This document shows positions 42,187-49,740 of a stretch of DNA of 64,000 bases, in pieces (the first letter of the stretch is position 1; each line of letters begins with the position of its first letter). Origin of the DNA: JAOEGB01 sp041262585 (lineage in GTDB: Bacteria; Actinomycetota; Actinomycetes; Streptosporangiales; Streptosporangiaceae). Below the pieces are notes generated by a model. It was not told the DNA's origin and searched no databases. It was given only the letters and a program-made list of their open reading frames with translations. The position numbers and the translations under genes are program-made. The stretch covers positions 72,670 through 136,669 of the forward strand of contig NZ_JBGCBZ010000021.1 of NCBI RefSeq assembly GCF_041262585.1, read 5' to 3'.

Positions 42187-43296
42187 CTACAGATAGAGGC
42201 CGATTTCGGGGAGGGGGTCGGGGCGGGGGGTCGTGCGACCGTCCCGCAGTGCGAACAGCTCGGCCAGCGTGGCGCCGCCGGCCCCGACGTCCTCCGGCCT
42301 GCCCAGCCACTCCGCGGCCTGGCCGGCGTCGAGGCGGCCGACCTCGATCTGGGCCAGGCACCGGCCGGGCCGTACGACCGCGGGATGCAGCCGGTTGACG
42401 TCCTCGTTGGTCGTGATGGCGACGAGCACGTCCCGGCCCTGGCCCAGCAGGCCGTCGGTCAGGTTGAGCAGCCGTGACAGGCCCTGCCCGGTCGACTGCT
42501 TTGCCTCGGCGCGGATCAGCTCGTCGCAGTCCTCCAGGACGAGCAGCCGCCACCGGTTCGTGTCGTCGTCCGGGGAGTCGGAGCCGACCGCCACGTCCAT
42601 CAGGTAGCCCGACTGGGTGAAGAGCAGCTCCGGGTCCAGCACGCAGTCGACCTGGCACCAGGACGCCCACTCCCGCGCGAGAGTGCGGAGCAGCGTCGTC
42701 TTGCCGGTGCCCGGCGGGCCGTGCAGGAGGAGCAGCCGCCCGGTCACGTCGTCCGGGCTGGTGGTCATGAGGGCGTCGAGCCGGACCGCCGCGGCCTTGG
42801 AGTAGTTCCGCCTGACCTTCTCCCACGGAGACGTCGTGATCGGCTTCTCGGAGCGGCGCGGGCCTCTGCCGGACATCCACCAGAAGCCCATGTCGACGTG
42901 GTCGTTGCCGGTGGGCGGCTCCTCGGCTCCGCGGATGGCCTCCGCGAGGACGGCGCCGGCCAACTCCTCGGTGACGGCGGTCGCCGTGACGGTCGCCGAC
43001 CGGTTGCTGTAGCGGACGACCCTCAGCGTCCATCCCTCGCCGGAGATGAGGCGGGACTCATGGCCGTCCGTGTGCTGGGCGACCCGGAGCAGCCGCCCGC
43101 CCTCGGCGGTCATGTCGGCGTCGGCGCGGACGCGGTCGAGGTTGGTGGTTCGCGACCAGGGCTGCGCGCCGGTCGCGAAGGGCGACAGTGCCAGGGCGTC
43201 GATCACGTCGGCCGGGCTGTCGCCGTCGTCGAGCCACACCCTCATCGGGAGCGGCTCTGGGCTGGAAGAGAAGTGGACCTCCTTCACCACGGACAT
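42187..43296 (-). CDS. AAA+ ATPase with DUF5925 domain
   Basis: A 369-residue protein. The first 150 residues match DUF5925 (PMRVWLDDGDSPADVIDAL and later TGNDHVDMGFWWMSGRG). The AAA+ domain has Walker A GPPGTGKT near residue 193, Walker B LLVLEDCDEL and a sensor segment LVAITTNEDVNRLHPA with the arginine finger region PGR. Such proteins remodel other proteins, but no target is known for this family. It stands alone on the minus strand. Confidence 0.85.
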   Translation of the reverse strand: MSVVKEVHFSSSPEPLPMRVWLDDGDSPADVIDALALSPFATGAQPWSRTTNLDRVRADADMTAEGGRLLRVAQHTDGHESRLISGEGWTLRVVRYSNRSATVTATAVTEELAGAVLAEAIRGAEEPPTGNDHVDMGFWWMSGRGPRRSEKPITTSPWEKVRRNYSKAAAVRLDALMTTSPDDVTGRLLLLHGPPGTGKTTLLRTLAREWASWCQVDCVLDPELLFTQSGYLMDVAVGSDSPDDDTNRWRLLVLEDCDELIRAEAKQSTGQGLSRLLNLTDGLLGQGRDVLVAITTNEDVNRLHPAVVRPGRCLAQIEVGRLDAGQAAEWLGRPEDVGAGGATLAELFALRDGRTTPRPDPLPEIGLYL

Positions 43297-43455
43297 GTGT
43301 CGATGATCCCACGTCAGACCCGGCTGTCGACGGATTTATCGGCTGGCGCGGCTCTTGCAATTGTTTATGAGGATCGATCTGGGTAAAAGGCCATACCGGT
43401 TGAACCGTTGCCCATTACGCTCAACTGTCCTGCCGTTCGCCCCCCGGAGAACCCT

Positions 43456-44229
43456 GTGGCCATCGATCTCGTGACCCGCGCCGACTGGGGCGCGCGCGCC
43501 CCGAAGGGCGCGTACTCACCGCTCTCCTCCACCAAGGGCGTCAAGGTCCACTACACCGGCGGCCGGGTGGACCCGAAGATCGTCGACGACCACGCCAAGT
43601 GTGTCGCCATGGTCAAGTCCATCCAGAACTTCCACATGGACGGCAACGGCTGGATCGACATCGGCTACTCGATGGTGGCCTGCCCGCACCGGAAGGTGTT
43701 CGTGGGGCGCGGCCCCGGGCACGTCCCGGCCGCCAACGGCGCGGGCCTGAACTCCGGCCACTACGCCGTTCTCGGGCTGGTCGGCAACTCCGGGCTGGTC
43801 CAGCCGACCGACGGCATCCTCCACGCCATCCTCGACGCGGTGGACTACCTGCGGGCCCACGGCGGCGCGGGCACCGAGATCAAGGGCCACCGGGACGGGT
43901 ACTCCACCGACTGCCCCGGCGACGCTCTCTACTCCTGGGTCAAGAAGGGCGCGCCCCGCCCCGGTGGCGGCGGGAACCCCACGCCGCCGCCGCAGCCCGA
44001 GCACAAGTGGCCGGGCCGCCTGCTGAAGTACCCTCCCGTCCTCCACGGCGACGACGTCCGCGCGTGGCAGGAGCAGGTGAAGAAGCTCGGCTACGACATC
44101 GAGGCGGACGGCGCGTACGGCCCCGCTTCCAAGGCCGTCTGCGTCAGGTTCCAGAAGGACCGGCACCTCGACCCCGACGGGGTCGTGGGCAAGCAGACCT
44201 GGGACGCCGCCTTCGCGGCCAAGCCGTAA
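43456..44229 (+). CDS. N-acetylmuramoyl-L-alanine amidase with peptidoglycan-binding domain
   Basis: A 257-residue enzyme from GTG 43456, chosen because GGAGAA lies 5 bases upstream and the extra residues of the longer TTG frame are not domain-like. The PGRP/amidase_2 domain begins VTRADWGARAP and shows zinc ligands in VHYTGG and in GHRDGYSTDCPG. A Pro/Gly linker leads to a C-terminal PG_binding_1 domain (DDVRAWQEQVKKLGYDIEAD, then LDPDGVVGKQTWDA). It cuts the amide bond between MurNAc and the stem peptide. No signal peptide is seen, which is more common in phage-type lysins. Confidence 0.88.
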   Translation: MAIDLVTRADWGARAPKGAYSPLSSTKGVKVHYTGGRVDPKIVDDHAKCVAMVKSIQNFHMDGNGWIDIGYSMVACPHRKVFVGRGPGHVPAANGAGLNSGHYAVLGLVGNSGLVQPTDGILHAILDAVDYLRAHGGAGTEIKGHRDGYSTDCPGDALYSWVKKGAPRPGGGGNPTPPPQPEHKWPGRLLKYPPVLHGDDVRAWQEQVKKLGYDIEADGAYGPASKAVCVRFQKDRHLDPDGVVGKQTWDAAFAAKP

Positions 44230-44547
44230 GCCGAAGCCGTGAGCCCGCGCCCGCGCCTCCCCTCCAGCGTGATCATGCACAGGTTCCTTCGCCGGCCGTC
44301 CGCCTGCGATTCCCCGGTTTGTGATCATGCGTGAATTCCTCGACGGCATGGCCGAGCTGCTCGTTTCGTTGTCGTGATCATGCAGTGACGCACCACTGCA
44401 TGATCACGACCGGGGTTGGTCCAGCTCGTACGGCATGCCAAGGACTTTCTGCATGATCACACCCTTTTAGAAGGGGCTCCGGGTCGGCGACACGCGAGGC
44501 GTACCCCGGGGCGTCGCAGCCGGAGGCGGCGGCTTAGCATCCGGTTC
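44230..44547. repeat. Intergenic block with five copies of the TGATCA-core element
   Basis: No gene is supported in these 318 bases. Copies: CGTGATCATGCA at 44268-44279 (followed by CAGGTTCC), GTGATCATGCG at 44321-44331 (followed by TGAATTCC), CGTGATCATGCA at 44373-44384, and inverted TGCATGATCACG at 44397-44408 and TGCATGATCACA at 44450-44461. Two of them face each other as a perfect 17-bp inverted repeat. The block lies between the amidase gene and mutA. Confidence 0.85.
44371..44410. repeat. Perfect 17-bp inverted repeat built from two elements
   Basis: Arms GTCGTGATCATGCAGTG (44371-44387) and CACTGCATGATCACGAC (44394-44410) are perfect reverse complements around the 6-base centre ACGCAC. 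It could form a very stable hairpin or cruciform, or bind a dimeric protein. No T-run follows. Confidence 0.85.
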
Positions 44548-46344
44548 ATGACGGTGCCGCCTATTGGATTCGCCGACCCGCCCGCCACCCGGGAGCAGTG
44601 GCGCGAGCTCGCGCTCGCGGTGCTGCGCAAGTCGGGGTTCGACGGGTCACCCGCCGAGGTCGAGGAGGCGCTGTCCTCCACGACCTACGACGGCGTGACG
44701 ATCGCGCCCCTCCACGACGCCTCGGACCTCCCGGACGCGCCACGCCTGCTCGGCCCATCGGGCGGCTGGGACGTCCGGCAGCGCCACGCAGACCCCGATC
44801 CCGACGTCACCCGGGAGGCCGTGCACGCCGACCTGGAGAACGGCGCCACCTCGATCTGGCTCGACCTCACCACCCTCGACCCGGGGGTGCTGCCGGACGT
44901 CCTGGAGGGGGTCTACCTCGACCTCGCCCCCGTGGTCCTCGACGCGGGCAGCCGTACGGCGGAGGCGGCGGAGACGTTCCTCGGGCTCGTCTCCGGCGTG
45001 ACCGTCCCCGGGGGCAACCTCGGCGCCGACCCCATCGGCCTCGCCGCGCGGGCCAGCGTCCCGGCGGGCGACATGGGCGGGGCGGTCTCCCTCGCCCGGC
45101 GCTGCGCCGAGGAGCACCCCGGGCTGCGCGCCATCACCGTGGACGCCCTGCCGTACCACGACGCGGGCGGCAGCGACGCCGAGGAGCTGGGCTGCTCCAT
45201 CGCGACCGGTGTCGCCTACCTGCGCGCGCTGACCGACGGCGGGCTCTCGATCGGGCAGGCGCTCGGGCAGCTGGAGTTCCGCTACGCCGCGACCGCCGAC
45301 CAGTTCCTCACGATCGCCAAGCTCCGGGCCGCCCGGCGGCTGTGGGCGCGGATCGCGGAGGTCGTCGGCGAACAGGCCGGCAGCCAGGGCAGGCAGTTCC
45401 AGCACGCGGTGACCTCCTCCGCGATGATGACGGTGCGCGATCCCTGGGTGAACATGCTGCGCGCCACGCTCGCCTGCTTCGGCGCGGGAGTCGGCGGGGC
45501 CGACGCCGTGACCGTGCAGCCGTTCGACGCCTGCCTGGGCCTGCCGGACGGGTTCGCCAGGCGGATCGCCCGCAACACCCAGTCGCTGCTGATGGAGGAG
45601 GCCGGCGTGGCACGGGTGGCCGACCCGGCGGGCGGCTCGTGGTACACCGAGAGGCTCACCGCCGACCTCGCCGCGAAGGCCTGGGAGTGGTTCCAGGAGA
45701 TCGAGCGGGCCGGGGGGATCTCCGAGGCGCTGGAGCGCCTGGTCCCCGAACGGCTGGCGGACACCCGGGCCAGGAGGGCCGCCGACGTCGCCCACCGCCG
45801 CGCCCCGATCACCGGCGTCAGCGAGTTCCCCGATCTGCGTGAACGGCCGCTGAGCCGGAGGCCGGGCCCGGGGCTCGCGCGGAGCGCCGCCCGGAGCGGG
45901 CTGCCGGTCGTGCGGTACGCCGAGGAGTTCGAGGCGCTGCGCGACCTCGCCGACGCGCGCGAGCCGCGCCCGGCGGTGTTCCTGGCGGCGATCGGGCCCG
46001 TCGCCGTCCACACCGCGCGCGCCACGTTCGCGGCCAACCTCTTCGCGTCGGGCGGCATCGCCACCGTGACGAGCGGGCCTTCTGGGCAGGGGGCCACCGA
46101 CCCGGCCGCGATCGCCCAGGCCTTCCGCGAGTCCGGCACGCCCGTCGCCTGCCTGTGCTCCAGCGACCGGATGTACGGCGAGCACGCGGCGGCCGTCGCG
46201 GCGGCGCTCCGGGAGGCCGGGGCCACCAGGATCTGGCTGGCCGGCAAGGGCGACTATGAGGGAGTGGACGCCACGTTGTACGCCGGATGCGATGCCCTCG
46301 ACGTGCTCCGCACGACCTTCGACGACCTGGGAGTGAGCCGGTGA
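44548..46344 (+). CDS. mutA: Methylmalonyl-CoA mutase small subunit
   Basis: A 598-residue mutase subunit. It has the TIM-barrel part of the family (TLDPGVLPDVLEGVYLDLAP, later FRYAATADQFLTIAKLRAAR and a degenerate C-terminal cobalamin-like domain). In heterodimeric mutases this subunit is structural, while the large one holds adenosylcobalamin. The complex interconverts (R)-methylmalonyl-CoA and succinyl-CoA. ATG 44548 is chosen; the longer frame from 44416 crosses the repeat block. It overlaps mutB by 4 bases. Confidence 0.93.
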   Translation: MTVPPIGFADPPATREQWRELALAVLRKSGFDGSPAEVEEALSSTTYDGVTIAPLHDASDLPDAPRLLGPSGGWDVRQRHADPDPDVTREAVHADLENGATSIWLDLTTLDPGVLPDVLEGVYLDLAPVVLDAGSRTAEAAETFLGLVSGVTVPGGNLGADPIGLAARASVPAGDMGGAVSLARRCAEEHPGLRAITVDALPYHDAGGSDAEELGCSIATGVAYLRALTDGGLSIGQALGQLEFRYAATADQFLTIAKLRAARRLWARIAEVVGEQAGSQGRQFQHAVTSSAMMTVRDPWVNMLRATLACFGAGVGGADAVTVQPFDACLGLPDGFARRIARNTQSLLMEEAGVARVADPAGGSWYTERLTADLAAKAWEWFQEIERAGGISEALERLVPERLADTRARRAADVAHRRAPITGVSEFPDLRERPLSRRPGPGLARSAARSGLPVVRYAEEFEALRDLADAREPRPAVFLAAIGPVAVHTARATFAANLFASGGIATVTSGPSGQGATDPAAIAQAFRESGTPVACLCSSDRMYGEHAAAVAAALREAGATRIWLAGKGDYEGVDATLYAGCDALDVLRTTFDDLGVSR

Positions 46345-48497
46345 TTCCGATGATTCCGGACTTTTCGGAAATTGAGCTCGGTTCCGGTGCCGGCGCCGTA
46401 CCGGAGACCGGATCTCATGGCCTCGGGGAGGCGTGGGAGACGCCGGAGGGCATCGCGGTCAAGCCTCTCTACACGGCCGGTGATCTCGACGGGCTCGGAT
46501 CCCTCCAGACGTATCCCGGCATCGCGCCCTACCTGCGCGGGCCGTACCCGACGATGTACGTCACCCAGCCCTGGACGATCCGCCAGTACGCCGGGTTCTC
46601 GACCGCCGAGGAGTCGAACGCGTTCTACCGGCGCAACCTCGCCGCCGGGCAGAAGGGCCTGTCGGTGGCCTTCGACCTGGCGACGCACCGGGGCTACGAC
46701 TCCGACCACCCGCGGGTTGCGGGCGACGTCGGCATGGCCGGTGTGGCCATCGACTCGATCTACGACATGCGGCAGCTCTTCGACGGGATCCCCCTCGACC
46801 GGATGAGCGTGTCGATGACCATGAACGGTGCGGTGCTGCCGGTCCTGGCGCTCTACATCGTGGCGGCGGAGGAGCAGGGGGTGGCCCCGGACAAGCTGGC
46901 CGGGACCATCCAGAACGACATCCTCAAGGAGTTCATGGTCCGCAACACCTACATCTACCCGCCGGGGCCGTCGATGCGGATCATCTCCGACATCTTCGAC
47001 TACACCTCGCGGAAGATGCCGAAGTTCAACTCGATCTCGATCTCCGGCTACCACATCCAGGAAGCCGGGGCGACCTGCGACCTGGAGCTGGCCTACACCC
47101 TCGCGGACGGCGCCGAGTACCTCCGGGCGGGCGTCCGGGCGGGGCTCGACATCGACGCGTTCGCGCCGCGGCTGTCGTTCTTCTGGTGCATCGGCATGAA
47201 CTTCTTCATGGAGGTCGCCAAGCTCCGCGCGGCCCGGCTGCTGTGGGCCGGGATCGTCAAGGGATCAGGCGCGAAGAACCCCAAGTCGCTCTCGCTCCGC
47301 ACGCACAGCCAGACCTCCGGGTGGTCGCTGACCGCCCACGACGTGTTCAACAACGTCGTGCGGACCTGCGTCGAGGCGATGGCCGCCACCCAGGGGCACA
47401 CCCAGTCGCTGCACACCAACGCGCTCGACGAGGCGCTCGCCCTGCCGACCGACTTCTCCGCCCGGATCGCCCGCAACACCCAGCTTCTCCTCCAGCAGGA
47501 GTCCGGCACCTGCCGGGAGATCGACCCGTGGGGCGGCTCCTACTACGTCGAGCGGCTCACCCACGACCTGGCCCGCAAGGCCTGGGACCACATCCAGGAG
47601 GTCGAGCAGGCCGGGGGCATGGCGAAGGCCATCGACCAGGGGCTGCCCAAGCTCCGCATCGAGGAGGCCGCCGCCCGCACCCAGGCCCGGATCGACTCCG
47701 GCCGCCAGCCGGTCATCGGGGTCAACAAGTATCGCCCGGAGGCCGACGAGCCCATCGAGGTGCTGAAGGTCGACAACACGGCCGTGCGGACCCAGCAGCT
47801 CGACAAGCTCCGCAGGCTTCGCGAGGAGCGCTCGGCCACGGCCGTCGCGGAGGCCCTGGAGGCGCTGACCAAGGGAGCCGCGGGGACCGAGAACCTGCTG
47901 GAGCTCGCCGTGGCCGCCGCCCGCGCCAAGGCCACGGTCGGGGAGATCTCGGACGCGCTGGAGAGGGTCTTCGGACGGCACGCCGCGGAGATCCGTACCA
48001 TTTCCGGTGTGTACCGGGAAGAGGTCGGCGAGGCGGTGGACGAGGTCCGCGCGGCCTGCGCCGAGTTCGAGCGGGCAGAGGGCCGCCGCCCCAGGATCCT
48101 GGTCGCCAAGATGGGCCAGGACGGCCACGACCGGGGCCAGAAGGTGATCGCGAGCGGCTTCGCCGACCTCGGCTTCGACGTGGACGTCGGCCCGCTGTTC
48201 CAGACGCCGGAGGAGGTCGCGCGCCAGGCCGTCGAGGCGGACGTGCACGTCGTCGGCGTCTCGTCCCTGGCCGCGGGGCATCTGACGCTGGTCCCGGCGC
48301 TGCGGCGGGCGCTGGCCGGCCTCGGCGCGGACGACATCATGATCGTGGTCGGCGGCGTGATCCCGCCGGGAGACATCGACGAGCTGAGGGCCGCCGGTGC
48401 CGCCGCGATCTTCCTGCCCGGCACCGTGATCGCCGACGCCGCCCTGGAGCTCCTCAAGGACCTGTCCACCCGCCTCGCCCACACCCCCTCGCCGTGA
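46341..48497 (+). CDS. mutB: Methylmalonyl-CoA mutase large subunit
   Basis: A 718-residue catalytic subunit. The N-terminal barrel shows RGPYPTMYVTQPWTIRQYAG and LSVAFDLATHRGYDSDHP, both strongly conserved in this enzyme. The C-terminal domain binds adenosylcobalamin through the DxHxxG motif DGHDRG (in AKMGQDGHDRGQKVI). GTG 46341 overlaps the mutA stop and follows GGAG; ATG 46350 is an alternative. The TGA stop lies within a GTGATCATGCA repeat copy. Confidence 0.96.
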   Translation: MIPMIPDFSEIELGSGAGAVPETGSHGLGEAWETPEGIAVKPLYTAGDLDGLGSLQTYPGIAPYLRGPYPTMYVTQPWTIRQYAGFSTAEESNAFYRRNLAAGQKGLSVAFDLATHRGYDSDHPRVAGDVGMAGVAIDSIYDMRQLFDGIPLDRMSVSMTMNGAVLPVLALYIVAAEEQGVAPDKLAGTIQNDILKEFMVRNTYIYPPGPSMRIISDIFDYTSRKMPKFNSISISGYHIQEAGATCDLELAYTLADGAEYLRAGVRAGLDIDAFAPRLSFFWCIGMNFFMEVAKLRAARLLWAGIVKGSGAKNPKSLSLRTHSQTSGWSLTAHDVFNNVVRTCVEAMAATQGHTQSLHTNALDEALALPTDFSARIARNTQLLLQQESGTCREIDPWGGSYYVERLTHDLARKAWDHIQEVEQAGGMAKAIDQGLPKLRIEEAAARTQARIDSGRQPVIGVNKYRPEADEPIEVLKVDNTAVRTQQLDKLRRLREERSATAVAEALEALTKGAAGTENLLELAVAAARAKATVGEISDALERVFGRHAAEIRTISGVYREEVGEAVDEVRAACAEFERAEGRRPRILVAKMGQDGHDRGQKVIASGFADLGFDVDVGPLFQTPEEVARQAVEADVHVVGVSSLAAGHLTLVPALRRALAGLGADDIMIVVGGVIPPGDIDELRAAGAAAIFLPGTVIADAALELLKDLSTRLAHTPSP

Positions 48498-48609
48498 TCA
48501 TGCAGAGGTTCCCGCGCGACCGCCTGACCGGCCCCGACCTCCTTCGTGATCATGCGCGGATTCCCCGTCACGCCGCCCCACCTGCGGCGATGTCCGCCGT
48601 GATCATGCA
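48494..48609 (+). repeat. Three copies of the dispersed element between mutB and meaB
   Basis: GTGATCATGCA at 48494-48504 (followed by GAGGTTCCC), CGTGATCATGCG at 48545-48556 (followed by CGGATTCCCC) and CGTGATCATGCA at 48598-48609 (followed by CAGGAGTGG). The first contains the mutB stop codon; the third supplies the AGGAG ribosome site of meaB. All three are in the same orientation. Confidence 0.85.
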
Positions 48610-48624
48610 CAGGAGTGGGCGCAG

Positions 48625-49581
48625 GTGACCGAGAGTTACGCCGAGGGGGTCCTGGCGGGAGACCGGCGCTGGATCGCGCGGGCGATCACGCTGGTGGAGT
48701 CGACCAGGCCCGACCACCGCGAGCCGGCCCAGCGGCTGCTGACCGAGCTGACGCCGCACGCGGGCAAGGCGCGCCGGGTGGGGATCTCCGGCGTGCCCGG
48801 GGTCGGCAAGTCGACGTTCATCGAGGCGCTCGGCACCCACCTGACCGAGCGGGATCACCGGGTCGCCGTGCTCGCCGTGGACCCGTCGTCGAAGCGCTCG
48901 GGCGGCAGCATCCTCGGCGACAAGACGCGGATGGCCAGGCTCTCGGCCGACCCCCGGGCGTTCATCCGGCCGTCCCCGACGGCCGGCACCCTCGGGGGCG
49001 TCGCCAAGGCCACCCGCGAGGCGATGATCGTCGTCGAGGCCGCCGGGTACGACACGGTGCTGGTCGAGACCGTCGGCGTGGGCCAGTCGGAGACCGCCGT
49101 GGCCGACATGGTGGACACCTTCCTGCTGCTCACGCTCGCCCGCACGGGCGACCAGCTCCAGGGCATCAAGAAGGGCGTGCTGGAGCTGGCCGACGTGATA
49201 GCGGTCAACAAGGCCGACGGCGAGCACGAGATGGCCGCGCGCAGGGCGGCGCGCGAGCTGGCCGGGGCGCTCCGGCTCCTCCGCTCGGCCACGCCGGTGC
49301 TGACGTGCAGCGGCCTCACGGGCGCGGGCCTCGACGACCTGTGGAAGCACATCGTCCGCCATCAGGAGAGCGCCGACCTGGCCGCCAGGCGCAGCCGCCA
49401 GCAGGTCGAGTGGACATGGGCCCTGGTCCATGACCGCCTCCTCACCCGGCTGCACGAGAAGGCCGCGCCCATCGCGCCGGACATCGAGCGGCAGGTCCTC
49501 GACGGGACCCTGACCCCGTCGCTCGCCGCCGATCGCATCCTCGCGGCGTTCGAGGAGGGGCCAAAGACTGACCGGGAGTGA
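48625..49581 (+). CDS. meaB: Methylmalonyl-CoA mutase-associated GTPase MeaB
   Basis: A 318-residue G3E-type GTPase that loads and protects adenosylcobalamin in the mutase. The P-loop GVPGVGKST is near residue 56, the switch region AVLAVDPSSKRSGGSILGDKT follows, then VETVGVGQSE, and the base-recognition motif NKAD. GTG 48625 follows AGGAG at 48611. The gene is separated from mutB by 127 bases made largely of repeat copies. Confidence 0.93.
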   Translation: MTESYAEGVLAGDRRWIARAITLVESTRPDHREPAQRLLTELTPHAGKARRVGISGVPGVGKSTFIEALGTHLTERDHRVAVLAVDPSSKRSGGSILGDKTRMARLSADPRAFIRPSPTAGTLGGVAKATREAMIVVEAAGYDTVLVETVGVGQSETAVADMVDTFLLLTLARTGDQLQGIKKGVLELADVIAVNKADGEHEMAARRAARELAGALRLLRSATPVLTCSGLTGAGLDDLWKHIVRHQESADLAARRSRQQVEWTWALVHDRLLTRLHEKAAPIAPDIERQVLDGTLTPSLAADRILAAFEEGPKTDRE

Positions 49582-49740
49582 ACCGATTGACGTTCGGGTC
49601 ATGAGGTTTCCCTCCCGGTGGGATATTCCCCCACCCGTGGGGCCCAAGATGCACGATTGCATATTCGCCCAGCTCAACTCCCCCGTGTGACGATGGCGGC
49701 GCTTTCGACGTGACGGGTTCGTTATGAGGGGGAGGTCGCG

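Noticed and set aside
44268..44461. CRISPR array
   Set aside because: The repeated units are short, point in both directions and have irregular spacing; no cas genes are near.
44230..44547. Cobalamin riboswitch ahead of the mutase genes
   Set aside because: No B12-box-like sequence or long conserved fold was found; the gap is filled by the dispersed element.
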